From JACKHO01 sp041398745 (GTDB lineage: Bacteria; Planctomycetota; Planctomycetia; Planctomycetales; Planctomycetaceae): a stretch of 64,000 bases of DNA. A model generated the notes under the pieces. It saw nothing but the letters and a program-made list of their open reading frames with translations. It did no database searches and had not been told where the DNA came from. The stretch's first letter is position 1. Every line of letters starts with the position of its first letter. Below are positions 19,188-28,005 of the stretch, in pieces. The stretch lies in contig JAWKUB010000005.1 of the NCBI GenBank assembly GCA_041398745.1, positions 248,001 through 312,000 of the forward strand, written 5' to 3'. Made by a program: the position numbers and the translations under genes.

Positions 19188-21683
19188 ATGGGGCAAACTG
19201 ACGGCGCTAATGCAGTTGAGCGAAGTGGTTTTCGACCACGCCGCCCTGCCCTGTTGGCTTTCATTGTGATCGCTGCGGGAATGGTGCTGGATCGTTACTG
19301 CGATGTAGGGATGACCATTTGGTTAACGCTCGCCGTGTGCTGCCTGCCTCTCTTGCTCTTTGCAGGTCCATCGACACAACGGACTCGATCAGTCGCACTT
19401 TGCCTCCTGCTCATCAGTGTAGGAGCAGCTCGTCATCATCTCTTCTGGTCAGTACGGCAGTTGGACAATATCTCGACGCTCGCTCAGCATGAACCGGCAC
19501 TTATTCGACTGCGGGGACAGGCACTCGCCGAACCGGAAATTCGACCGGCTGAGCATTCGGCAACCATTCCGGACTGGATGCAACTCGACCAGACGGTTGT
19601 CCCCGTCCGCTGCCTGCAGGTGAACGACCAGGGAACGTGGTACGACATTTCCGGCAATGTGCGACTCAGCGTGAGCGGCCATCTTCTCGGTGTTCAAGCA
19701 GGTGACGAACTGGACCTAACGGGAGTAATTTCACTCCCGCAACCGCCGCAAAATCCAGGCGACATCGACTATCGAGACTACTTACGAGCTCAGGAATTGG
19801 ACGCCGTCGTCATGGTGAATCATCCACTCGCCGTCACAAGTGTTCAGCCTCACAAGGGCGTCTGGTGGTCGCTAATCAATTGGCGCAACGGTTTGCGCCG
19901 TAAGTGCGATCAGGCGATGACCCGTCATTTGTCACTCAAAGTTCAACCTATTGCGTCGTCACTGCTGTTTGGCGACCGCACACGCATCGACCATGAACTC
20001 CGCACCCAGTTTGCAGAGACCGGGGCCATGCACCTGTTGGCCATTTCAGGCCTGCACGTCGGCATTTTGCTGGGCGCATTCTTTCTCGTGTGCCGCTGGC
20101 TTAATACGTCGGTGACCTCAACGACCGTACTGTTGATTAGTTTGGCCATCGGCTATGCGTTCGTCACAAATGCGCGTCCTCCTATTCTGCGAGCCGTGCT
20201 GCTGGTGGTCATGTCGCTCTCTGCGCAATTCGCCCATCGAAGGGTTGATGGTCTGAATGCGTTAGCCGCGACTGCCGCAATCCTCGTCCTGTACCGACCC
20301 GCCGACCTGTTCGACATTGGAGCTCAACTCTCGTTTCTTGCGGTGTGGGCCATTCTTGTCGTCTCGCCAAAATTCATGCGTCAAATGGAACGTTCCGCGT
20401 CGCGAGACCTGCCACAAGAGGAACCTGCTCTGCTTGCATTCGTCCGCGACTGGGGCCAACGCATACTGATGATGTTCGTCATCACGCTGGCCATTCTGGT
20501 TGCGACGGCACCCGTCACCATGTCACGGTTTCATCTCATTACACCTGTCGGACTTCTGGGCAACCTCATCTTGCTGCCGCTGACGGCTCTGACGCTGGTT
20601 CTCGGCTTTCTGTTTGTGGCTTGCTGTCTCTTGCTTCCCACAATAGTCCCCTGGATGGCAATTCCATTTAACTGGTCACTCAATTTGTTATACGGCTGTG
20701 TCCAATGGTGCGGTCGGCTGCCGGGCGGACATATGTATGTCCCGGGTGTTCCACTTTGGTGGCTCGTTGGCTTCTACGTGTGCCTGGTGCTGTGGTGGAA
20801 TCCCTGGCGGCACAAAAACGCCTCGCGCTGGGGATGGCGTGGAATGACACTCTGGTGCGTACTGGGATTGTCGCTCGCTCTGTGGCCCGCGCGGCGCGAC
20901 AATCTCCGCTGCACGTTCATATCGGTCGGCCACGGGAACGCTGTTCTTCTGGAATTGCCCGACGGCACGAACATCCTTTCTGATGGCGGTACCTTCGGCC
21001 TCGGACGCAATGCCACGCGGCAAATTGAAAATGTCCTCTGGTCGCGAGGCATTTCACGAGTCGACGCCGTTGTCATTTCGCATGCCGACGTCGATCACTT
21101 CAACGGTGTGCTGTACCTTCTGGAACACATTTCTGTCGGCACAGTGTTCTTGTCACCCACCTTTGTGGACCTCGATCAACGTTCCGTGGCCGAGTTTTTT
21201 GATGCCACCACCGCAGCAAATGTTCCCATTCGCTTTGTGCATTCAGGTGACGATTTCCAGACGCAGCGTGCCGGAGAAACCAATTGTCACGTTCGAGTGC
21301 TCCATCCCCCTCTCGACTGGCATGACGAGGATGACAACGCCAACAGCGTGGTGCTGGCTGTCGAGTATGGCGGTCGCCGCCTGCTGTTGACTGGCGACAT
21401 TGAAGATGCCGGACAGTCAAAGCTCATCGAATCGGTGGCCGGACCGTTTGACGTTGTTCTCGCACCGCATCATGGATCAAAGGCCTCGAACCCGCCCGAA
21501 TTCTACAATTGGGCGCATGCTGGACTCGTATTCGTTAGCACAAATGATGTAGCGGTCCAGAATCGCCTTCGAGATGTGGTTGGACAATCGGAACTGCTCA
21601 CGACCGCCGAAGCGGGAGCCATTACGGTCACCGTCGCGCCGGATGGTGAAATGACTGTTGAGAGTTTTCTGAAGCAGGAGTAA
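19188..21683 (+). CDS. comEC: ComEC/Rec2 family DNA uptake channel
   Basis: This 831-residue inner-membrane protein is the channel for single-stranded DNA uptake in competent bacteria. Domains in order: N-terminal membrane segments and DUF4131-like region; the Competence core with A-I-S-G-L-H-V-G-I and many membrane helices (about residues 280-560); and a C-terminal metallo-beta-lactamase-like domain with S-H-A-D-V-D-H-F-N-G and L-A-P-H-H-G-S. I choose ATG 19188 (AAGGG upstream) although the frame is open from 19062. No comEA, pilus or DprA gene is nearby, so competence cannot be concluded. Confidence 0.92.
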   Translation: MGQTDGANAVERSGFRPRRPALLAFIVIAAGMVLDRYCDVGMTIWLTLAVCCLPLLLFAGPSTQRTRSVALCLLLISVGAARHHLFWSVRQLDNISTLAQHEPALIRLRGQALAEPEIRPAEHSATIPDWMQLDQTVVPVRCLQVNDQGTWYDISGNVRLSVSGHLLGVQAGDELDLTGVISLPQPPQNPGDIDYRDYLRAQELDAVVMVNHPLAVTSVQPHKGVWWSLINWRNGLRRKCDQAMTRHLSLKVQPIASSLLFGDRTRIDHELRTQFAETGAMHLLAISGLHVGILLGAFFLVCRWLNTSVTSTTVLLISLAIGYAFVTNARPPILRAVLLVVMSLSAQFAHRRVDGLNALAATAAILVLYRPADLFDIGAQLSFLAVWAILVVSPKFMRQMERSASRDLPQEEPALLAFVRDWGQRILMMFVITLAILVATAPVTMSRFHLITPVGLLGNLILLPLTALTLVLGFLFVACCLLLPTIVPWMAIPFNWSLNLLYGCVQWCGRLPGGHMYVPGVPLWWLVGFYVCLVLWWNPWRHKNASRWGWRGMTLWCVLGLSLALWPARRDNLRCTFISVGHGNAVLLELPDGTNILSDGGTFGLGRNATRQIENVLWSRGISRVDAVVISHADVDHFNGVLYLLEHISVGTVFLSPTFVDLDQRSVAEFFDATTAANVPIRFVHSGDDFQTQRAGETNCHVRVLHPPLDWHDEDDNANSVVLAVEYGGRRLLLTGDIEDAGQSKLIESVAGPFDVVLAPHHGSKASNPPEFYNWAHAGLVFVSTNDVAVQNRLRDVVGQSELLTTAEAGAITVTVAPDGEMTVESFLKQE

Positions 21684-21729
21684 GTAAGCGCCCACCCGAC
21701 GCGAGGGTCTCTCGTGCTACCCATTAACG

Positions 21730-21762
21730 AAAAATGCCTCCCGGCCGAGACCGGAAGGCATT
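21730..21762 (-). terminator. terminator of the HU gene
   Basis: On the minus strand the stem AATGCCT-CCGG pairs with CCGG-AGGCATT with one mismatch and runs into five T. It lies about 40 bases after the HU stop. It may also slow transcription from comEC, though no T tract exists on the plus strand. Confidence 0.75.
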
Positions 21763-21801
21763 CTGCAAGCAATTGGCCGTTGCCAGCCAAATCGATTCGC
21801 A

Positions 21802-22131
21802 CTAGATCATTTCTTTGAGCTTCTTCAAAGCACGGACGCGCACAACCTTCGAGGCTGGCTTGGCCGCAATTTGGATGGTCTCGCCGGTACGAGGGTTAAT
21901 ACCCTGGCGTGCAGGCTGTGCCTTCTTTTCGGCAACCACGATTTTCAGCAGGCCTGGCAGAACGAAAGCACCAGCACCCTTCTTGCTGAGGGATTCCGAA
22001 ATCAGGCCTTCGAGGCCTTCGAGCACGGCGGTCACTTCCTTTTTACCTTGACCGGTCTTCTCAACGAGTGCATTGAGCAACTCGGTTTTGCTCATTGGCT
22101 TCTTCTTTGCAGCGGCGGCTTTTTTCGCCAT
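21802..22131 (-). CDS. HU family DNA-binding protein
   Basis: This 109-residue nucleoid protein has an extra lysine/alanine N-terminal tail (MAKKAAAAKKKP) ahead of the HU fold. The fold is recognised by S-K-T-E-L-L-N-A-L, the E-G-L-E-G-L-I helix, L-P-G-L-L-K-I and the DNA-contact arm R-Q-G-I-N-P-R-T-G-E-T-I, including the Asn-Pro of the intercalating turn. A strong ribosome binding site (AAGGAG) lies seven bases before ATG. The basic extension resembles histone-H1-like tails found in some HU relatives. It is a single-gene unit with its own terminator. Confidence 0.95.
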   Translation of the reverse strand: MAKKAAAAKKKPMSKTELLNALVEKTGQGKKEVTAVLEGLEGLISESLSKKGAGAFVLPGLLKIVVAEKKAQPARQGINPRTGETIQIAAKPASKVVRVRALKKLKEMI

Positions 22132-22248
22132 TGTCGCTCCTTTTCAAAAATGGCGGTAATGTGTGTGGAAAGTGACTTAACGAATTGTCCTCTCCTTGAT
22201 TTGCTGGGCTAAGTAGAGTCGTGTGCCCGGAAGTTGTCAATTCCGGCG

Positions 22249-22291
22249 AACCACGTTTTCCGCAGAAAATCCGTGGTTTTGACCACTTTTT
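22249..22291 (+). promoter_or_regulatory. two competing hairpins in the HU-yhaO intergenic region
   Basis: The 428-base gap between the HU gene and the YhaO-like gene contains AACCACG, TTTTC, CGCA, GAAAA, TC, CGTGGTT (22249-22278), a 12-pair stem. Its right arm overlaps GTGGT-TTTG-ACCAC (22273-22286), which is followed by TTTTT. Only one of the two can form at a time. On the plus strand this looks like an anti-terminator/terminator arrangement, but it lies about 270 bases from the next start. The rest of the gap shows no ORF or RNA gene. Confidence 0.35.
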
Positions 22292-22559
22292 GCCAGCAAA
22301 TTGCCGTTCAATCCGTGGATTTGTTCCCCACCACCCACATTTGACAGAGACATTGCATCGCTCATTGGGAACTCTCACGCGGAACAAACGAGCAATTGGC
22401 GGCCTGCTGGCACAAGAAGCTGTCAACCGCAATGACTGAATCGGACTTTTCCTAAACGACGCAAGCCGTTACATTTTCGCCAAACTGAGCCTTCCATCGG
22501 CAGTTTCTGCTGATGGGAGCGGGAAGAGTTCATGTTGGCGATCGGGAAAGGACTCCGAG

Positions 22560-23852
22560 ATGTCGCTGGTTCCATTTCGCTTTGTGCATGCTGCTAACTT
22601 ACGGCTTGATGAGCCGCTGGCTGGGGTCGGTCTTGGCCTCACCGGAGCCACTCGGCAGGTCGCTGAAGAAGCCACACTCATTGCCTGGGAGCGCATTGTC
22701 GACATTGCTATTGAAGCCCGGGCCGCATTTGTCCTGCTCGCCGGGAACACTTTCGACGAGCAAACCGGCAGCCTGCGTGCCAGAGTTGTCCTTCAGCGGG
22801 GCCTGGAAAAACTCGACCGCAGTGGTGTGGAAGTCTTTATCGTTCCAGGTAAGACAGACCCCATTGAAGCGTGGGATCACGACATTTCTCTCCCCGAAAA
22901 CGTCACCATTCTCTGTGATGAACGGGATGAACCCGTCCTCGTACGTCGTGAAGGCCGAACAATTGCCTCTGTCCGTGTTGTAGCCACGCCGCAGTCAGAC
23001 GAAGCAGACTGGGGTCCGAATGGCCCCGCCACCTTCAGCGACGTTTCAGCACCATTTCACGTTGGTCTCGTCCCCTCAGGCACACCCATTCTCTGGAGTG
23101 GCTCAGATCCCGAACCGATTTCTCGCCCCGACATTTCCCGTGCTGCGGCCACGCTCGTCAAAGCCGCTATGGCAGCGGGTATGGATTACATCGCACTCGG
23201 AGCCGGCGAGCGGCGGACACACCGCTACGCAGGCGGCCAGGCACATGACCCGGGTGTTGTTCAATCGCTCACGCGTCACATTAGTGGCCCATGTGGAATA
23301 AGCATTGTGGACGTCCTGCCGAGTGGACAGGTCAACATTGCTCCCAGCACCGTCGCTCCCGTTCGCTGGGAAAACATTGGCCTTGATGTCGAGCCAGACG
23401 AATCATGGGATGACCTCGTCGAACGAATGTCACTCGCGCTTCTGGAGCGTGAACCGGACAGTGACGACAAAATGTGGATTGTCCGCTGGAAACTTCGCGG
23501 CAACAGCGAGGTCCTCGATTCCCTCTCCGATGCCAAGAACATCCGCGATTTGTGGCAGCTCATTGAAGCAGAGGTGGGCGAGCATCATTCCATTCTGCGA
23601 ATCCACCAGCTTTCCCGCGACCCCTTGTGGGACCACTTAATTTCCGCTTCAGAAGAAACACTGGGGCACACCTTTTTAGAAATTCTGGATGAGCAATCGA
23701 ATCAACTGCTGAGTCGGGTCCAGCAGGAATTGGTTCAATCTTCAGGAGACGACCGCTCAGCGGCTCACATCCTGAGCGAGGTTGTCGAAGCAACGGCGAA
23801 TGAACGCGTTGTTTCGCAAGCTCGAAAAATCGGCATGAAGTGGCTCGTCTAG
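22560..23852 (+). CDS. YhaO/SbcD-like metallophosphoesterase homologue lacking metal ligands
   Basis: This 430-residue protein aligns in plan with YhaO/SbcD nucleases, but the residues that bind the two metals are replaced. The A-A-D-L-H-L-D motif reads A-A-N-L-R-L-D (N13, R15); A-G-D-x-F-D reads A-G-N-T-F-D (N63); G-N-H-D reads G-K-T-D (K98, T99); the later L-H position reads L-V-P (P172); and G-H-x-H reads G-A-G-E (214-217). The overall fold landmarks between them are kept, as is the C-terminal helical region. The chain is intact, so this is not a recent pseudogene. It sits 43 bases before a YhaN-like ATPase, the usual partner. A structural role in that complex is likely; nuclease activity is not. 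Confidence 0.8.
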   Translation: MSLVPFRFVHAANLRLDEPLAGVGLGLTGATRQVAEEATLIAWERIVDIAIEARAAFVLLAGNTFDEQTGSLRARVVLQRGLEKLDRSGVEVFIVPGKTDPIEAWDHDISLPENVTILCDERDEPVLVRREGRTIASVRVVATPQSDEADWGPNGPATFSDVSAPFHVGLVPSGTPILWSGSDPEPISRPDISRAAATLVKAAMAAGMDYIALGAGERRTHRYAGGQAHDPGVVQSLTRHISGPCGISIVDVLPSGQVNIAPSTVAPVRWENIGLDVEPDESWDDLVERMSLALLEREPDSDDKMWIVRWKLRGNSEVLDSLSDAKNIRDLWQLIEAEVGEHHSILRIHQLSRDPLWDHLISASEETLGHTFLEILDEQSNQLLSRVQQELVQSSGDDRSAAHILSEVVEATANERVVSQARKIGMKWLV

Positions 23853-23895
23853 TTCAACTACGTTTGCAAACCCCTCCTTCAAAACGTCGTCCACG

Positions 23896-26800
23896 ATGAG
23901 AATTCAAGAACTCGAAATCGATCGATTCGGTGTCTGGAAGGACGTCACACTCCCGCTCAATTCTGAGGGGGTGTCCGTCTTTTACGGTCCGAACGAAGCG
24001 GGCAAATCCACGCTGATGCGATTCATCCGTGGCGTCCTGTACGGCTACCAGGATCGTGACCAGTGGACGCCGGGCCCCAATCCACAACGCCTCGAATGCG
24101 CGGGAACACTGCGTCTGGAACACAAAGGGCAAACGGTTCATCTTCGTCGAATTTCAGCTCCTGGCACACGGGGCAAACTGGAATTGAATGGCCAGCAGGC
24201 ATCGGACTCGCATCCGCTGCTGGAAAGCATCCGAGGCGGAGCCAGTGAAAGCTTGTTCCAAAACGTCTTCGCCATTGGCCTGCACGAATTGCAACAGCTC
24301 GCCACACTCAACGGCGAGGAAGTCGCACAGCACATTTATGCGCTTTCACTCGGTCCCGATGGAAAGCGAATTCTCGGCGCCCAATCAGCACTGTCTGCCG
24401 AGCAGGAACGTTTGATTGCATCGGCCCCCAACAGCGGTGAGATTTTCGATCTCATTCGTGAATTGCAGAAGGTCGAACGGGAAATTGAAAACATCACCGC
24501 TCCCTCGCAGCAGCATGCCGACATTCGTAGCAAACAACGACTGCTGGAGGAGAAAATTGACGACTACCGGCGGGAACAGGACAACCTCAGGCAAAACCTG
24601 CGTGGCTACGAGTTTCTCCAACGCGCCTGGACTCCCTGGAAACGCGAGCGGGATTTGCGTCGACAACTCGACCAGCTCCCCACGTTCGATATTCCGCCCG
24701 AGGTTCTCGACCGCTTCGACGAGCTGGAACTCGAAATCGAGGAAGTCAACGGCGTTCGTCGCCGGCTCGCAGACGACATTCGACGTCTGAAAAAGGAAGC
24801 GGCGGAAATCAAGACGCAGCCGCAAATCGAAGAGCATGCCTGCAAAATCCAGAGTTTGCATGAGCGCTCTGTGAAAATGCGGCAAATCGAACAACGACTC
24901 AGCGATGGCTCGCGCGTCGTCGAACACATTGATGTTCCGGAAGTCGACACTCTGTTGCGTCAAATTCCGGGCAACTGGTCGCTCGATCAAATCAAACGGG
25001 CCAATGCATCGAGTGACAAACTCCGTGAACTGCTGGGACTAGCACACTCGTATCGCTCCGCCATCCGTAGCCGCGTTCGCATGGTGAAGCGCTACAAGAA
25101 GCGTGCCTCGCAACTGAAGAAGCGACAGGTCGAACTGGAAACTCTTCGGAGGTCGCTGGGATCATCCTCTCTGGAGGAGTATCGCGAAAAATGCGACGTG
25201 CGACTTCGTGAACTGCGTCAGCTCATTGCACTCAAACAGCGCCGAGAGCAGCTTGAACATGCCATGAGTCTGTTGTCGGCTCCACAGGCTCAGCGAGTTG
25301 TCGGTCACGAACTGCCGCCATTCTTTTCACTCGTCCTGTGGTTTTTCGCCGTGGGCGGCGTGCTGCTCATGGGATGCGGCCTGTATTCGGTCGCTCAGGG
25401 TTACACAGATATTGTGTCGGGAGAATGGACCGCTTTACTCATCGGAATCATTTACGGCCTGATGGGGATTTCGGCGCTGGCGCTCAAACACACCATGGTG
25501 CAGCACTTCTCGTCTCAGGAGTTCCGGATTGTCGGTTCGGGTACGCATCAGCAAAGTCTGCAGAACGAACTGGCCCAAATCGATGAAGAAATCGGGCGTC
25601 TGGCCCGACGCGATATCCTCCGCTCACCAATTCCAGGATCGTCTTCGATCGCAAGGTCACCAGAAGATGCCATTGAAGAATTGAACCGGCATGTGGCCGC
25701 GCTTGAGGAAATCAAGGATTTGGAGTCGCAGGTCGACCGCATGCGTCAATCCATGTCCTCCATGCGGCAACGGATGCAGGGTGTGCAACGCGCAGTCAGT
25801 GGACGCCGTCGCGACTGGAATGAATTCCTGCGCAAGTCGGGCCTGGAAGAAACGCTGAAAATCGATCCAGCCATCAACACATTCATTCAGGTTGCGGAAG
25901 CAAAAACCGTCTGGCAACAGCGCCAGTTGGGAGCCAACCACGTCGACCGCGACGCGGAAGATCTGGCAGAATTCCGCCGCGACGTGGAATCCCTCGGTCG
26001 GGCCCTGCACGGGGCCGACTATCGCGTCTTTGATCCTTACAAAATCCTCGCCGACTGGAACGCCGAGGTCCAGAAAATCGCGGAACGGCGTCGTCAGCGT
26101 GCCAAACTGCGAAAGCAGGCAAAATTGAAGTACACAGAATCGAATAAGCACGGCGAACGTCTTGGCCGCTTGCAGACCCAACGGACCGCCCTGTTGACAC
26201 GACTGGGTGTCACTGGACGTGACGAAATTACCGACCGTCTGCAAACACTCGAACAGCGTTCGGCGTTGGAGCGTCAGGCCCACGAGATTCGTGATGAACT
26301 GCACCGGCTGGCGAGCACCGAGCCAAACCTCGCCATTGTCGACGACCACTTCGCAGCCTTTGATGCCGAGTCGAATCGACAGGACATTTCCCGTGCGAAT
26401 CAGCGACTGGAGTCTCTCGACGCACTCAGCCGCAATGCACACGAAGAACTCGGCACGCTCCGTCGCGAGTTGCGGGCGGTGGAAGACAATCGACAACTGA
26501 CGGCGCTGCGGTTTGATCGTGCCCAGTTGTTTGCGGCACTCAAAGAAGCCACCAGCCAGTGGTGCTCGTCCCGGATGGCCGATGACGTTGTCGGCATGTT
26601 GCGCGATCGTATTGAAAAGACACGGCAACCCGACACATTGCAGCAGGCGTCGCAGTACTTGCGACAACTCACCTGCGGTCGGTATCGCAAAGTGTGGACT
26701 CGGCTGGGAGAGAAGACCCTCATCATTGATGATGATCAAAACCAGTCTTTGAAAGTCGAACAGTTGAGCAGTGGAACGCGGGAGCAGGTGTTCCTCGCCA

Positions 26801-27042
26801 TTCGACTGGCCATGATTGAAGGACTCGCCGATCAAGGCGTTCACCTACCGCTGGTCCTCGATGACGTCACCGTCAACTTCGACCAGACGCGAACCGAAGC
26901 GGCGGTCGAAACATTGCTCGATGTCGCGACCGATGGTCAGCAAGTCCTGTTGTTCACGTGCCATTTGCACCTGGCCAACATTTTCCAGGAAGAAGGCATC
27001 GAGCCGGTGTTCCTGCCCGGCAACGCCATGACCACCTCCTAA
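23896..27042 (+). CDS. YhaN-like AAA ATPase (SbcC/Rad50-type) with internal membrane segment
   Basis: This 1048-residue ATPase has an N-terminal Walker A G-P-N-E-A-G-K-S-T (31-39). It has long coiled coils on both sides of a central hydrophobic region (about 475-535, two membrane helices: LVLWFFAVGGVLLMGCGLY and ALLIGIIYGLMGISAL). A C-terminal ABC-type signature L-S-S-G (957-960) and Walker B L-P-L-V-L-D-D (984-990) are present. The second acidic residue is Asp rather than Glu. This is the layout of Bacillus YhaN, which works with YhaO in DNA end processing. All nucleotide-binding motifs look intact, in contrast to the partner upstream. Confidence 0.9.
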   Translation: MRIQELEIDRFGVWKDVTLPLNSEGVSVFYGPNEAGKSTLMRFIRGVLYGYQDRDQWTPGPNPQRLECAGTLRLEHKGQTVHLRRISAPGTRGKLELNGQQASDSHPLLESIRGGASESLFQNVFAIGLHELQQLATLNGEEVAQHIYALSLGPDGKRILGAQSALSAEQERLIASAPNSGEIFDLIRELQKVEREIENITAPSQQHADIRSKQRLLEEKIDDYRREQDNLRQNLRGYEFLQRAWTPWKRERDLRRQLDQLPTFDIPPEVLDRFDELELEIEEVNGVRRRLADDIRRLKKEAAEIKTQPQIEEHACKIQSLHERSVKMRQIEQRLSDGSRVVEHIDVPEVDTLLRQIPGNWSLDQIKRANASSDKLRELLGLAHSYRSAIRSRVRMVKRYKKRASQLKKRQVELETLRRSLGSSSLEEYREKCDVRLRELRQLIALKQRREQLEHAMSLLSAPQAQRVVGHELPPFFSLVLWFFAVGGVLLMGCGLYSVAQGYTDIVSGEWTALLIGIIYGLMGISALALKHTMVQHFSSQEFRIVGSGTHQQSLQNELAQIDEEIGRLARRDILRSPIPGSSSIARSPEDAIEELNRHVAALEEIKDLESQVDRMRQSMSSMRQRMQGVQRAVSGRRRDWNEFLRKSGLEETLKIDPAINTFIQVAEAKTVWQQRQLGANHVDRDAEDLAEFRRDVESLGRALHGADYRVFDPYKILADWNAEVQKIAERRRQRAKLRKQAKLKYTESNKHGERLGRLQTQRTALLTRLGVTGRDEITDRLQTLEQRSALERQAHEIRDELHRLASTEPNLAIVDDHFAAFDAESNRQDISRANQRLESLDALSRNAHEELGTLRRELRAVEDNRQLTALRFDRAQLFAALKEATSQWCSSRMADDVVGMLRDRIEKTRQPDTLQQASQYLRQLTCGRYRKVWTRLGEKTLIIDDDQNQSLKVEQLSSGTREQVFLAIRLAMIEGLADQGVHLPLVLDDVTVNFDQTRTEAAVETLLDVATDGQQVLLFTCHLHLANIFQEEGIEPVFLPGNAMTTS

Positions 27043-27111
27043 GGCGACTTCATTGATGTAATCCCCAAAACATCGACATCTCGTCGCCGACCTTCAGTTC
27101 CGAAACAATCC

Positions 27112-27996
27112 ATGCCGTTCCCAACGCCTGATGCCGAAATTCGCTTTCGCGCCTTCTGGCGTTTGTGCTTTTGTCTCATCGTCTGCCTGACACTGTGCGC
27201 TTGCCGTTCACCGCAAAGCGGTTCCAAGACGGCAAATTTGCCCGAGCGGCATGAACTGAAACTCGACCACCTGGTGGTCCGCTCGGACTTCGAGATATCG
27301 AAGGAAGACCCACTACTCGCCGAGTTGAGCGACCTGCGTGCTGAAATTGAATCGACGCTGCATCTCGCCAAGTCTTCACGTCCGGTGGTCGTGCATTTGT
27401 TCAGTGACGAACGAAGTTACGCAGCCTACATGCGAAGTGCGTTTCCCAACTTACCTCCCCGGCGTGCGTTCTTTGTTGGCTCGCCGACCGAACTCACGGT
27501 GTACGCATTCTGGGGCGACAATATCGAAGAAGATCTCCGCCACGAATACACACACGGCGTGCTGCATGCCTCACTCCGGACGGTTCCGCTTTGGCTGGAC
27601 GAAGGTCTCGCCGAGTATTTCGAAACGACGCCGCAGGGTCCCGAACGAATTCACGACCAGCACGCGCAGCGCCTCGCCCTCGCTGTCAGTAATGGCTGGA
27701 AGCCCGATTTGGCACGACTCGAGAAGCTGGAAGACGTCTCCCAAATGCAGCGTGCCGACTATCAGGAAGCATGGGCCTGGGTGCACTATCTCCTGCATGA
27801 CGCACCCGGCGGCCGTGACTTGCTTATCGAATATTGTGAGCAGCTCAGCAAAACCTCATCGCCGTCGTCATTCGCGATGGAAATCAGGTCGTTCTTTCCT
27901 GACGCCGACCAGCGACTGACGAGCTACATCACATTCGTCCTGAAATCGACCGAAGGCACCGCTTACACCCGCGGATCGGCCAGTTCACGTCTCTAG
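27112..27996 (+). CDS. DUF1570-like lipoprotein with HExxH zinc-protease motif
   Basis: This 294-residue protein has a lipoprotein signal (LCFCLIVCLTLCAC, lipidated Cys31). The zinc-binding H-E-Y-T-H (144-148) is followed by W-L-D-E-G-L-A-E-Y-F-E (161-171), whose Glu164 suits the third ligand of gluzincins. Before it, residues 90-135 form the beta region typical of DUF1570 relatives. It would be an envelope peptidase of unknown substrate. It starts 69 bases after the YhaN-like gene and ends nine bases before mazG, so all may share a transcript. A second protein of this kind lies at 42911-44011. Confidence 0.78.
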   Translation: MPFPTPDAEIRFRAFWRLCFCLIVCLTLCACRSPQSGSKTANLPERHELKLDHLVVRSDFEISKEDPLLAELSDLRAEIESTLHLAKSSRPVVVHLFSDERSYAAYMRSAFPNLPPRRAFFVGSPTELTVYAFWGDNIEEDLRHEYTHGVLHASLRTVPLWLDEGLAEYFETTPQGPERIHDQHAQRLALAVSNGWKPDLARLEKLEDVSQMQRADYQEAWAWVHYLLHDAPGGRDLLIEYCEQLSKTSSPSSFAMEIRSFFPDADQRLTSYITFVLKSTEGTAYTRGSASSRL

Positions 27997-28005
27997 TTTG
28001 AACCA

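Noticed and set aside
22560..23852. The possibility that the YhaO-like gene is a pseudogene.
   Set aside because: The frame is intact over 430 residues, the C-terminal domain is preserved and the gene is 43 bases from its partner, so decay is unlikely.
25657..26844. A 395-codon frame on the minus strand within the YhaN-like gene.
   Set aside because: It is antisense to the coiled-coil region; repetitive Leu/Arg content follows from the coding strand.
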